Source: Phoronis australis
Taxonomy: Eukaryota; Phoronida; Phoronidae
DNA length: 64,000 bases
Assembly: GCA_002633005.1 (NCBI GenBank)
Contig: NMRA01000110.1
Span: forward strand, 754,079-818,078
Reading direction: 5' to 3'
Both the position numbers and the translations under genes were made by a program. Shown piece by piece: positions 33,938 through 45,546 of the stretch. The notes beneath the pieces are model-generated. The model was not told the origin of the DNA. It was given only the letters and a program-made list of their open reading frames with translations, and did not search any database. Position 1 is the first letter of the stretch; the number at the start of each line of letters is the position of its first letter.

Positions 33938-36520
33938 ATGAAAACAATAAAAAACAAGAACAAACCGTGGTTTAACAGTAACATTAAGTATGAAATAAAT
34001 AAAAGAAACAAACTGTACAAATCGTTCAGAAAATCAAATAACCCGTGCACGTTTAAGTGCTACAAAGAGCAGTGCAAGAGTGTGGAAAAACTAATTAAAA
34101 AGACGAAACAAGAGTACAACAATGTCGCCAAAAATTCAAAGGAATATTGGGATATAATAAACAAAATTCGAGGACAGGTAAAGCAATCTTCATAGCCCAC
34201 CATCCACTCAAAGGAATCCAACACTGAGGCGTCATCCAAAGCTGAAAAAGTAAGTCATTTTTAGAATACTTCACCGCCAAGAGTCACGTTGCGCCAACAA
34301 CAAGCTTTCCCGAATTCCCAAACAGAACATTACAACACCTCTCTGACATACAAGCCCAATCATCTGAAGTCCGAAAACTACCAGAAAATATTGACGAAAA
34401 CAAAAACGACGGTACCAATCTCATAACCAATAAAATGATCAAGCTAATAGCAAGAGAGCTTACAGTTCCTTTGACAACATTATATAACAAAATACTACAA
34501 TCTGGAAAATTTCCTTTGAACTGGAAACTTGGTGTTACGATACCAATACACAAAAAGAACTCCAAAACAGACATTGCCAACTATCGCCCCATAACTCTAC
34601 TTATACTTAACACCCTATCCAAAATTTTAGAAGAAATAATTTCTCAACACATGTTTGACCACCTCTCTTCACAAAACCTCATATATCGTCGCCAATTCGG
34701 ATTTATGAATGGTAACAGCACTGTGTCTCAACTTACATAAATTGTACACGACATCCACCTCCAGTTTGAGCAAGGGTACAACGTGAGATCCGTATTTTTA
34801 GACATTGCGTCAGCTTTTGATGTCGTTCCCCATGATCTGCTTCTACATAAATTACAATCTTACGGTTTTTCCGGAACTCTCTTCTCACTTTTAAAATCAT
34901 ATCTGGAATGTCGAACTTACAAAGTCCGAATAGAGGGTATCTTAGTCACGCTCATCAACGCCAGGTTTCGTAAATGCTGGTGTACCACAGGGTAGCGTAC
35001 TAGTCCCCTTACTCTTTTTATTGTACATCAATGATCTTCCAGACACAACAAACCCTAAAACATTCTTATATGCTGATGGCACTGCAATTTTCTACCCATT
35101 CTCAAAAGAGAATCCCCATGACTCATTACAATTGCAAACTGACCTAAACAAACTCTATGACTGGTCTTGAAAATGGATGATGAAATTTAAACCTGAAAAA
35201 GTGTTGATCTTACATTTTCTAAGTCTGATAATACTCAATTTCAAACAAATCCAATGCTGGAATTATCACTCATTGGGGAAGTTATTCCCAATAAGTTCAA
35301 ACACAAACACCTTGGATTGCTACTAGACCACAAGCTTACATTTACTCCTCACTGTCGTGAACTCGTTCACAAAGTACAAAAATTAATCAATCCAATTAGA
35401 ATTGTTGCTCGTCACCTCAACTCCATGCATCTTGAAACTCTGTTCAAGTCTTTTTTTCTTCCACATCTAGATTACTGTGACATTATCTACCAATCGGCAA
35501 ACGCTGGCATACTTCAATTATATAGAAAGACTACAATACCAAGCAGTTTTAGCCATAACAGGAGCATACAAAGGATCCAACACAATCAAGGTTCTAAACA
35601 GTCTCAACTGGAGCAAACTAGCAACCCGTCGTAAACTCCACTTGTCCATGTATGCATTCAAAATCTTAACCAACAAAAACAATTACTCATACAGAATCCT
35701 CTTTGACTCCTGCAAAAAACCTAACAAGAGACCAGGACTGCGGCAAAGTAATATGCACACCATTCCATCTTCCCTCAGCCAGGCCTTTAGGAAATCTACC
35801 ATATTAACTTGTATTGACAATTGGAATTCCTTACCATCCAAAATAAAAGAAAGCACTTCAATCGTCACTCTAAAAAATAACTTTGCCAGTCCCATTGACA
35901 TCGTTCCAACTTCCTCGCATCCACGAAATAATCCTATACAGATCAAGATGCGGCCTATTCCTAAACAACGAGAAATTTAGACATAATTTTAATAATATTT
36001 CGCCTCTGTGTTGCTGTGTAGATGCGCAGACAAATGCTCACGTTTTCTTTGCTTGTGAGGTATGCAAGGAGCAGAGGGTACAGTTTTTCCAGACACTCGA
36101 ACAATACCCCAATATTTATAAAAAATATTCTGAAATTCCTCAAGTGTACAACAAAATTAATTTTTTTCTGTATGGAAATCAAGAACTCAACCCAAATGAA
36201 AATAAGGTTTTATTCGTAATAGTATCAAAATTTCTTTATAATATTAAATCTCTTTGTGTGAGTGGATAGAATTGTACAAATGTATATGAAAATGATTTAT
36301 TTACTTTCGTAATCATATGTCATTGTAATCTTAACAGTTTTTTTAATTTATATATTTGTGTAAAATAATTGTATACAGATTTCTTTTTTATGTATTTGTG
36401 CAAAATAGTTATATATAGATTTCTTTGTACTTTTGTAACCCAGATATAATGCCTCTTGGCGCTTTCTGGGTTAGTGTATATTTATTGTATCGAAGATTTC
36501 GTAATAAACTTTATAAAAAA
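33938..36520 (+). mobile_element. Non-LTR retrotransposon (LINE-1, block X), inactive
   Basis: Plus-strand pieces of an RT polyprotein: PWFNSNIKYEINKRNKLYKS at 33960, IPIHKKNSKTDIANYRPITL at 34545, SVFLDIASAFDVVPHDLLLH at 34788, VPQGSVL at ~34984, FLYADGTAIF at ~35065, then HKHLGLLLDHKLTF and a C-terminal CCHC-like region (CCCVDAQTNAHVFFACEVC, ~36000-36060). The order of motifs is that of CR1/L2/Jockey-type elements. Inactivating changes include YADG for YADD, a TGA at ~35168, a TAA in the RT at 34738 and several frameshifts. The 3' UTR has a stem (TAACCCAGA 36436-36444 with TCTGGGTTA 36465-36473) and then AATAAA near 36503. The TGA and one frameshift are shared with the block Y copy. Confidence 0.85.
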
Positions 36521-37155
36521 AGAATCAGACAATGAATTCAATTTCCCACGTAGGGAACTTTCGGCGACTTTCAGGCCACCGGCCCATACGGTATGAGCTC
36601 GACCCACTAGCACAAGAAATGCTGCAGACACTTGGGTATGGTGTAATTAGTTGAAATGCATGTTCTACTTCATCTACCTAATTTTACCTACCCGTTACTT
36701 AGGGAATTCCCGCAAGTGGTGTAACGAATAGTGGGAATATTTGAATAAGTGGCAATGCGTGTTTGGAGTCTCTAAAATTTGTGAGCCAGTTGATGATGTC
36801 ATGTACGTTATCTTCCAGCCCACAGGTGGCGCAGTGATTAGTGGAAATAGTTGAATTAGTTGAAGTGAGCGTTTTGTGTCTCTGAAGTTAAGAACCTGTT
36901 GCTGACGTCTTCGTCCATATATGGAGCATACGTAGCTTGTCATATTTGAATTTGCTTGGAACTTAACGCTGACTTCTTACCTGGGTATGAAGTCACCATT
37001 TCATCTTTCATTGCGCTACAGGCTTTAGCACCTCCTAGTGCCAGTATTTATAAGAGTAAGAAAAAAGTAACATGGCCCGGGGGCGTTGCAATTAGTTGAA
37101 CTACAGCTTCCTATTAATCTATTAGTAGGTCCCTACCAAAGATCTGCACTTGAAG
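36521..37155. other. Spacer between LINE-1 and complex repeat (block X)
   Basis: No gene. Phrases such as AGTGGGAATATTTGAATAAG and AGTGGAAATAGTTGAATTAG recur within ~120 bases, a weak internal repeat. Matches 60365-60993. Confidence 0.4.
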
Positions 37156-38935
37156 ACTACCAAAGCGAGACACTTTCGAATTATGTTAAAGAGCAAGTTT
37201 TCAAACGCGTCTTATTTGTAGGTCCCTATCTCCTTCGGCGTCAAAGCGTAAGGTCAAAGTCACAGACTTCCCAAAATTTCCAAATTTGATCCTCCGCTGC
37301 TATCTTATTAGGCTCGCCGGAAGAGTTGACTCACGCATTTGGAGTGAGTAAGTAAAGGGCTATTCTACAAAGAAAGAAGTTTTGAAATCGGAATAAAAAA
37401 TTTAGGCGCGAAAAAGTCTAAGAATGACGTTTTTCAAATTTGATCTTGCCGCGTAACCTTTAATAATCCGATCGAACTCAAACTTGGTGGACTGTAATTT
37501 CTCACACTCTACGTCCATCTGAAAAAGAATTTTTGAAATTGGAGACAAGAAACTTTTTGGCCCCCAAAAAACCCTGTAGGCTTTTTCGGTAGAAAAAAAT
37601 TGTCTTTGATTTTAAAGTTTCAGTTTTTATTTGAAAAGCCAATAATCTTTTAAATGGTCAATCCCCAAGTTTCAGCATGATCGACCTACTAATTAAAGTC
37701 ACTGTGGCACATCAAAGTGACTCACCCAAGGGTCCTTTTTGGAACCAAAATTATTTGTTTTCCATTTCAAAAATTCTTTAAGCACCTGATAGCCCCCTGT
37801 CTCTCCCCCCTAGAAATGTAAATGTCATACTTTTCCTGGCCTTAGTAAGGCCGGCCAGAAGGGCTCCAAAGTGACCTACCTTATCACAATATCAGAAAAG
37901 TTTGTCAAAATGGCGAGACATTTTCGAATTATGCTAAAATGCAATTTTTCAAACGGGTCTTATGTGTGAGCCCCTATCTCATTCGGAGTCAAGGTAAAAA
38001 ATTGTCTTTGATTTTAAAGTTTTTGTTTTATATGAAAAGCCAATCTTTTAAATGGTCCGGCAGTACCCAAGTTTCAGCTTGATCGGCTCACTTATTAAGG
38101 TAACAGTGGCCCAACATGTGACTCACCGAAGGGTCCTTTTTGGAACCAAAATTATTTTGTTTTTGATTTCAAAAATTCTTTATGCACCTAATAGCCCTCT
38201 GTCTCTCCTCTCTAGAAATGTAAGTATCGTACTTTTCCCAGGCTTAGTAAGGGCCTGTGAGGGCCCCAAATCGAACCTCCCCCTGTTCAAAATATCAGAA
38301 AATTTGTTTAAAAAATTAGCTATAGTTTGGGAAGTCATATCCTCATGACCTATGACCTTAAGACTACCAAAGCGAGACATTTTCGAAAGATGAGGTGAAG
38401 TGCAAGTTTTCAAACGCGTCTTATGTGAAGGCCCCTATCTCATTAGGAGTAAAGGTTTAAGGACAAAGTCACAGACTCCCCCCAATTTTCCAAATTTGTT
38501 TCACCGCTTTTACCTTATAAGGGCTCGCCAGAAGTGACAACTAACGCATTTGGAGTGAGTACGTAAAGGGCTATCCAAAAAGAAAGAATTTAGGTGCGAA
38601 GAGGTTTGAAAATGACGTTAATCAACTTTGATCTTGCAGCGTGACCTTATTAATAATCCGATCGAACTCAAACTTGGTGGGCTTTAGTTTCTCAGCACTC
38701 TACATCCATCTGAAAAAGAATTTTTGAAATTAGAGAGAATTTTTTTGGCCTCTAAAAAAACCACGGACTGTAGGCTTAGGGTTTTTTTCGATCGAAAAAC
38801 TTTTTGTCTTTGATTTTAAAGTTTCAGGTTTTATTTGAAAAGCCAATCTTTTAAATGGCCAGTACCCAAGTTTCAGCTTCATCGGCCCACTATTCAAGGT
38901 CACAGTGGCCGACTAAGTGACACACCGGTTAAATG
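37156..38935. repeat. Threefold complex repeat (block X)
   Basis: A unit of about 750 bp starts at ACTACCAAAGCGAGACA (37156, ~37912 partial, 38363). It runs through CTTTGATTTTAAAGTTT and CCAAGTTTCAGCTTGATCGG to a GTGACTCACC(C/G)AAGGGTCCTTTTTGG stretch. The second unit is internally deleted and the third is truncated near 38925. No coding potential. The same three units occur at 60994, 61801 and 62955. Confidence 0.85.
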
Positions 38936-39860
38936 GGCCAGATGCGTATTCTACCCGCAAACCAGCGAATGTCGTCTCGTGCAGCTACTAACTAGCACGG
39001 CGGAGCAAAGCATCAGTCGTCGAAGGTAATAACTAACAGGGGGCAATGAGGAACACCAAGAGGTGGGCAAAAATTCAGTTTCGATGAATTTGCAAATCGT
39101 CCAGCAAGAACTTGACTCCGGCATTTTAGTACACAATTATCACCCAAGAAAGTGTTCACGGCAACGCTAGCATACTTTTTGAAAATTTGGTCGGAGTGTT
39201 GGTGAGGTTGCGCACAGCTAGATGAGTACTTATGTCAATGGACGCACGGACACACGACACACCTACTACATCGCCTTCAACATATCCACAGAATAACAGT
39301 AGTTTTGACGCTCTCGAGAGCGAAGTTAAAACTAGTTCTTTCAGTGTAAATTTTCATTCCAACGAACATCAACATTTCATCGATACGGAGCCTTTGTGTA
39401 GGTGGGACCTTCAGGTAAAACGAACTACCTCAGTGGGTACATGCCCCGACTGAGGCCAGTGGCCTGTTCCGTGTATTTGCATAGCTCTGTGGACAGGCGT
39501 GGGCATTCGGGATACAAACAACAATAGGAATAATTAATTTGTTCATTTTTAGAAACCATATTCACTCCATAAATATTGGGGTTCGGTATAAAACACATGC
39601 AACAATGGAATTTACAAAATAACCTCGTAACATTTAACCACAAACTTTTGTGAAACAGACAGAAATGGCATAAACAAACTATGGCCATTCCGTCAAAAAG
39701 ACAAAACTGCCTCGCATATTTACATTACTGAGTTAAACAATGAGGTTCCTCTTCACAATGCACAAACTAAACCATGAGGACGAATACAGAAAAAGTGCTT
39801 CTAAATGAATTTTAGGCCCACGTTGTGGCTGAGTAGCAATTGTTACAGGTCATTAAAATA
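38936..39860. other. End of block X and adjoining unique DNA
   Basis: The part to 39397 pairs with 63540-64000. At ~38998 it has ACGGCGGAGCAAAGC where block Y has ATGGCGGAGCAAAGC, a possible lost start codon of a tiny first exon. From 39398 no gene is recognised; the minus frame at 39425-39688 resembles nothing. Confidence 0.35.
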
Positions 39861-39867
39861 AATGATT

Positions 39868-39876
39868 GATTGATTA

Positions 39877-39920
<44 letters not shown>
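39868..39920. repeat. (GATT)n microsatellite
   Basis: About thirteen copies of GATT/ATTG with one interruption, directly preceded by AATAAAT. Tails of this kind often end CR1/L2-type LINEs, so a 3' LINE stub just upstream is possible, but no RT sequence is visible. Confidence 0.85.
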
Positions 39921-39921
<1 letters not shown>

Positions 39922-40387
39922 CTAACGTTAATGAAACGTTCTTCTAAGTATCTTAAAGTGACATTACCCCGAGCTTTCTTTCGAAAAACAGGTTGATTTA
40001 GGTCACACGCCGCTGCAAAGTTGGTCTTAAAATTGTTTCATGGTAAAAAAATGTGTGATTTCTGCGCTCGGAAAGAACTGTTCGTTACTTTTAATACCAA
40101 GATTATGAAATTTCCGGTCAACCTGTGACCTGAAATTTTTACTGAATCGGCCTGAAGATATTACGAAGTCTCAGTTCTGCCCGAGCCTACAGATCATTTC
40201 TAAACTGAACAAGGAGGAAAACAAGACCAACTTTATAACGGTAAGTTGCCTCAATTAAAATTTGTTTTCGACTGAAAGTAAGTGATATATGCCACAATTG
40301 AAACCAAAAATCATTGATCAGCATACTCATGTCTAGTGTTACATTGTAAAAATTCAACAAAGAGTGATAGCGATTACTGCCAGAGGT

Positions 40388-40420
40388 ATGCCCCCCCCCC
40401 CCCTAAATCCGCCTATGGGT
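40388..40420. repeat. G-rich repeat terminus
   Basis: A run of about 13 C followed by TAAATCCGCCTATG, the same end motif as at 15983-15998. Confidence 0.5.
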
Positions 40421-40940
40421 AGCTGGGCAAAGGACTTACCATGGGCAATTGGGAGTGACTTAAGCTCGTTCGGGATCACACGCTGCCCAAAGTATCGACG
40501 AAACACATCACCTCAACATTCTCCTGAGTTCCCCCACTATTTCATTCAAACACAAGGATGTTACAATTTCCCAACATTTAAGCTACTACTAGAAACTAGT
40601 TCCAATTGAAGACATCCCACAAGCAACAGAATGTCCAACTGAGTTAGCACGTCAGTCAGTTGCTGCAAAGGTTCCGCAAGTGCTCCTTAAATGGTTTATT
40701 GTTAGTGGCCACATCAGAACGATACACTGCATTCGCAACACCTCAGATTTCCCTACGCGTGTGAACATAGGATTTCAACTATGTTCCTAACCTTTTCACC
40801 GCATTTGTGGAATTCGTTAGGTCAATGTTTTTGCCATAACCTATTTGTTTTCATTTAAGTAAGGTCTCGGTTTTAAGTTATAATGTAAAAGAACAGGTGG
40901 AAAAGCATAACTTCTGTGAGTAAAGAAGACACAAATGCAT
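40421..40940. other. Intergenic, nothing recognised
   Basis: No domain or repeat recognised. Probably the 3' side of the candidate minus-strand exon that follows. Confidence 0.35.
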
Positions 40941-40956
40941 CGGAGGTTCAAGGAAT

Positions 40957-40962
40957 TTTATT
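40957..40962 (-). terminator. Polyadenylation signal for the candidate exon
   Basis: AATAAA on the minus strand, about 75 bases downstream of the stop at 41038. Confidence 0.3.
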
Positions 40963-41037
40963 GAGTCCCGGCTAACGGTCAATCATTATCCAGTTTAAAG
41001 GTCGCATGCGAGAAGTTCGCGCATGCACAGATTATGT

Positions 41038-41265
41038 TCACTTCCAAGAGCCTCCGACATCCAGTACTTTCGTAACTTCAAATTTCCCCTCTGGTGAACT
41101 CCATGTGTGAACTGCTGTCAAACCGCCAACCATTTCCAATTTGAAAGTCACATGACTTCCCGTACGAGATGTGCAGATAACATTCATCTCTGACGGAAAT
41201 ACACGCGTTCCCTTTTTTCTCCACCATTTCAAATATTTTTGTAGGCTTATTGACTTCACAACCAT
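41038..41265 (-). CDS. Candidate 3'-terminal exon, unknown protein
   Basis: A minus-strand frame ending TGA at 41038 reads FPSEMNVICTSRTGSHVTFK, then L-E-M-V-G-G-L, HTWSSPEGKFEVTKV and GGSWK. The alternating hydrophobic and polar pattern and the Gly/Ser/Thr content suggest beta strands of a secreted-type domain, but I do not recognise a family. An AATAAA (minus strand) lies at 40957-40962, about 75 bases past the stop, the right place for a terminal exon. A 3' splice site might be the AG before TCAATAAG (~41250) or the AAAAAAG before GGAACGCG (~41213). No other exon of this gene was found. It may equally be chance. Confidence 0.3.
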   Translation of the reverse strand: MVVKSISLQKYLKWWRKKGTRVFPSEMNVICTSRTGSHVTFKLEMVGGLTAVHTWSSPEGKFEVTKVLDVGGSWK

Positions 41266-41379
41266 GAAATTTCAGTAGTAAAACAAGCAATATACATTTA
41301 TCAATATGGATGTAAATACAAAGTGTATTTCTAGAGAAAAACATACACATCCTATTTACACTGGAACACAATATAACTC

Positions 41380-42419
41380 AGTATATAATCATAGTATCAA
41401 ACATAAGCATTCATAGACCTCCAAAAATTGTCTATCACCACACTCAATACAAAAACAAAAAAGACTACATGCAATACATCCCCAGGCTCTTGGGTTTATA
41501 AGTCACGTGATACCAATTAACAGGTTAGCGGTTGTATGAAGTATAATATGGTAATAAACTCTGGGTTGTAGGAAAGAATAGTTGTGAGAAAATACACATT
41601 TTAACTAAATTTTCAACAAGTTCGAATGCTGCCAATGGTAGAGAAAATTCAGAGCTGTTACAAAAGTCCTCGTTACTCAGTACAATTCCATAAATCGCAA
41701 ATATAAACAACACCCTTGACATACCGGATTTCTTAAAATGTATACTTTTTGTCAATTAGAACTTTGAAATTAAACCAAATTGAAACGACTAACCATTTTT
41801 CACATTGTTCACAGAGTGTTCGACACAGCGGGAGAAAGTTAACAAGTGCAGTGAAATGCGCACTTCTAGGCAAAACCCATCGAAACCTGTACAGTATCTT
41901 CTATTTTACATTGACCTCGTAAGCCAACACTAGTCAGGAACCTGCACGGCACAACTAGCGCAATCTATACAGCTTGTAATATGTGTTGTGCTCGAACTGA
42001 AACCACATTTGCTCTAAAGGTCACGTCTTTGCGTCAACTTAAAGCTTTGGGGTCAACCAATCGGTCTTGAGACTTGTAAGCTTTCAAACGCCTAGATAAT
42101 CTGATGGTTCATGATTGAGTCCCCTTATCGTTAGTAAAAACTGGGGACTGGATTTCAGGGATATCCAAAAACAGCAGTTCATTTTTGCGACCAGGCCTAC
42201 AAGTCAACTTGTCACAGCGTCTCATTTTAGCTTCAACGGTCATAACGCATAATGCAGCTCTTATTTCTTTGCAAATCCAGGAATGACTTCTCATTTGAGT
42301 ACGGAACAATTGATGTTAAGACCACGTGAGTGGTCTAAATCCCAAATGTTCGTTTTTGGAACACAGGTGTGTAATAGCCACTTTTGACCTTCTCAAGTTG
42401 CAGAAGAGTGTGTGTGGTT
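41380..42419. other. Intergenic, nothing recognised
   Basis: Only short frames on the minus strand (41525-41755, 42109-42309), none with domain features. Confidence 0.4.
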
Positions 42420-43480
42420 TACTACTATGACAAAAGTAGTATCTCACTGACATCGCACGCAAGAGCATGCGTACAAATTAGTTCATGTCTCGGAAATCGA
42501 CGATATTTCGCGAGTAGGGTCAAAGCAGTTCGGAAAAGCATGTTACAGTGAATATTCATCAATACGGGTCTGCTTCTGAAAAGTGACATTAATTGTATCT
42601 TACGCTCCCATTGCACGTTTCCAAAATTAAACGTTTATTCAAGTAACTATGAGTACATGACAAAATACAAATAGTTTATAGAAATTATCTAAGTAAGTAG
42701 GAGACGTATTGCGTATTCTCAGAGATTTTAGACTTTGCTCAAGTGAAATTTTTTTTCAGAAATAGTGGTGTGGAGCGCAAGTCCCGATTTCTGGCTTACG
42801 GATTAATTAAGTCACTTTCCATGTTGTGAAAATGTAACTTAGGTGGATACCGCGTTGCGCATTAAAAGGTTTTCTATGAGACCTGAAAGGAAAGGCCCTT
42901 GAATTCCCTCGGTTATCGGCTGAAGAAAGTGATGAGTAACAAGCCAGGTTATCAAATGTTTTGACAAAGAGAATGACATCTTGACAAGGGATCATTTGAA
43001 ACTGCTGTGATGGCCGACGTTTCCCCATGTCATGCGTTTTTCGTCTGTGTGGAGATTACTGTGACCAGACGGAGTAATTGAATGGTTTCTAGCTGGAGAC
43101 ACAGACAGCGCTAGTTGTGCCGTCTATGCTACAGTCGTCTTCCACCTAGTCCTGCCTAGACCTCCAAGTTATTTGACAGCCTTATGCCTGCGCACATGCT
43201 TGAGTACCGAAGACCTACGGGTATTTTAAAATTGTCTTAAGAATAGAAATTTCACATCAATTTCCAGTTCAGGACCTCGAGAGAAATATTCTCATTCGTG
43301 ATGCACCCGTTCCTGCTATGAGAACTCATGTGTGAAACTGAACTCAGGCTCGTAGCCAGGGAGGGGGGGTTCGGAAAAGGTCCAGTCCCGACGTATCCGT
43401 TAAAGATGGGACATAGATAGACAACAACAACAAAATTGTTGCAGTTACTGGTACTACTAACTACAATCATCAACTAAGTC
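42420..43480. repeat. Segmental duplication, 3' flank of the intact NTase unit (pairs with 3301-5720)
   Basis: Same order of landmarks as 3301-5720 but compact: no Penelope-like fragment, one trace of the 20-bp repeat, and several deletions. The frame at 42425-42616 is not conserved in the partner. No gene. Confidence 0.7.
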
Positions 43481-44544
43481 ATTAATAATTTTGAATTTAG
43501 TTCACTTTGGGCCTTACCCGTGTAACTTCGCCCGAGTGGTGTTTGATGATAAGATCGTGAAGACGATTAGAGAAGGCTTTATGTTATTCATCGTCATTGA
43601 ACGCGCTTGGTCGCTACAACATAGGGTAACACGGGAGTCTAGATGTTAATGTCTATACCTTAATATGCTACCGTATATAGCAGCGAGAGAGCTCCCAAGA
43701 GGTAGTTCCGTGTGAACGTCTTAAAATCGACCAAGAAACAAAATAGCAAAAAGTAGGTTTATCTGCTATTTTGATAGTGGCAGAGTACGGTAAAGTGCAG
43801 ACATTTTCAAATTTCCGGTCACTTCGGTTGTGGATTGGTGGGTGACATGCATGCGTATACACGTGTGTGCGTTTCCATTCTTTTAAATTCAGTACACGCG
43901 GCAATTTCCCATGCGCATGAAATCCGGGCGTTGTTTGAGCATACATGTAGGTACACCACCTAGTGCATCTAATAACCGAAGTGTCGTTTATTTCTGCAGG
44001 TAAAGGGGGATGTCTGATACACCCAAATCCGAAATTTTAAATCTTTTCGGAGTAGTGAACCTTCGGAATAGTGAACCTTCAGAGAAGTGAACCTTTGGAA
44101 TACTGGGCTGTTCCCATTTCCAGCGGTGTAAGCAAGTTATGGTCGATCATGCTTCGATTAAATATTTCAGACCGAGTATGTCTCATTTAAGCACGCCCGG
44201 TTTGAAAGTTTGGCAGGGGGTAATGCGGGGACATTCTCTTTCTGGACCACATTACATCCGAATTTGGGTCCCGTTCTTTGTGAGCAACTGTCAGGGCATC
44301 CTCATTTCTGGTATTACGAATTCCGTCTGATCAGTTGGGAACATAGAGCTGAGAGTCGTCGTTGTGTATATAGATTTCCCTCCCCCTAGTGAAGCTGCGT
44401 CAAGGGCCTTACCGCAAACTCTACAGTGTTGACCTTTGCAAAATATCCGAAAAGGTCCACCGTTCCAGAAATTCGAACCACCCCATGCGCAATGCTGGCT
44501 ACGGGCCTGTGAACCTTCAAAGCGAGCTTGACATCCTATGAAGC
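43481..44544. other. Intergenic, nothing recognised
   Basis: Includes a short run of similar phrases near 44045-44105 (GTGAACCTTCGGAATAGTGA and similar). The frames at 43668-43946 and 44291-44572 lack any family resemblance. Confidence 0.4.
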
Positions 44545-44676
44545 AGTGTTTGACCCATCGGTAGAGTACCATGACAATATCGGATTCGCGTAGATTAAGC
44601 GGTACAAGAAATCACAGGATACAGTTGCAAAGTACAATTTTTCATACTGCCGGTCCAGGTCGTTGTCACTAATCTT

Positions 44677-45261
44677 TGGTGGGCCGTTCAGGAGAAAGTG
44701 TCGCCGTAAAATTACGCTCGTAATTACGAGCGTAAATTAAATTGAAGGAGTGTCGCCGTACGATTACGCTCGAAAATTAAATGGGGAAAAGTTTCGCCGT
44801 AAAATGACGCTCGTAATTACAAGCGTAAATTAAATTGCAAAAGTATTGCAGTAAAATTACGCCCGTAAATTAAAAGGGAGATATGTCGCAGTAAATTACG
44901 CTCGTAAAATACTTTAAGAACGTTCCAACTTTAAACCAATCAGTGTTAACCTAACATAAACGACTGTTGCTGGGCAGCTCGTTCTTGCACAGTCGCTGAC
45001 ATTGCAGCGATTTGATCCGCCATAATTCAACGCTCGTAGCGTACTAGTAGACATGTAACCCGTCGGTAAATAAGTATTTACATGGGCGCGTGCGACCGTG
45101 AGTTGTAAGAGTTAAACTAAATTACGAGCGTAATTTTACGCCGTAAAGAATTAAAATACGCTCGTAATTTTACAGCGTAATGAACGGTGTAAATAACGGC
45201 GCAATGTAAATAATTACTCTCGTATTTTTCCGGCGACACTTTCCCCCCCAACGCCCATCAT
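44677..45261. mobile_element. MITE with palindromic ACGCTCGTAATTACGAGCGT arrays
   Basis: Terminal inverted repeats of about 29 bases end in GGAGAAAGTGTCGCCG (left) and CGGCGACACTTTCC (right, inverted). Flanks ACTAATCTT (44668-44676) and ACTTATCTT (45262-45270) form a 9-bp duplication with one mismatch. The left arm has several ~50-bp subrepeats with GCCGTAAAATTACGCTCGTA and the palindrome ACGCTCGTAATTACGAGCGT; the right arm has inverted versions. The central 150 bases are unique. No ORF. The related flank at ~26641 is uninterrupted. A 9-bp duplication fits Mutator-like elements, but the superfamily is not proven. Confidence 0.85.
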
Positions 45262-45269
45262 ACTTATCT

Positions 45270-45546
45270 TAGCCCTACGTCGGAGTCATTCGTCCAGTAT
45301 GTAAACACTTAGGTCACATATCACATGAGAACAAAGAGTATTGCTGCAAAGAAATTGACGAAGGCAGAAAAAAATTCTTTAAGAGAATAAAGCTACTATA
45401 ACAAAAAACTTTGCGATATAGAAAAAATAGTGTAATTAATGATTTCCAACGACAAATGTGTTTGACTTGGTCTGAAAATTTGACACTGACATAGCATAAA
45501 GTATTAGAGTTTCTGAGTTCCGAATCGCCGGATTTGTAAATTAGAG
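45270..45546. other. 3' flank of the intact NTase gene
   Basis: Pairs with 26650-26930 and, in part, with 5780-5870. At 45505-45545 there is a short echo of the TPR-coding sequence (TTCTGAGTTCCGAATCGCCG region, compare ~7990), a partial repeat of the gene's own 3' part. No clear AATAAA was placed for this gene on the minus strand. Confidence 0.4.

Larger units (their letters stand above)
30720..39397. repeat. Large segmental duplication block X (pairs with 51930-64000)
   Basis: Colinear with block Y from the GTG(T/C)TGGCGAACTAT region (30723 with 51933) to the CGATACGGAGCCTTTGT at 39380-39397, where Y meets the window end. Contents in order: LINE-2 fragment (minus), a conserved non-coding stretch, LINE-1 (plus), and a threefold complex repeat. 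Relative to Y, block X lacks ~2.7 kb at about 32502 and has no LINE-3 insertion near 38240. Divergence is mostly scattered substitutions and small indels. Confidence 0.9.
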
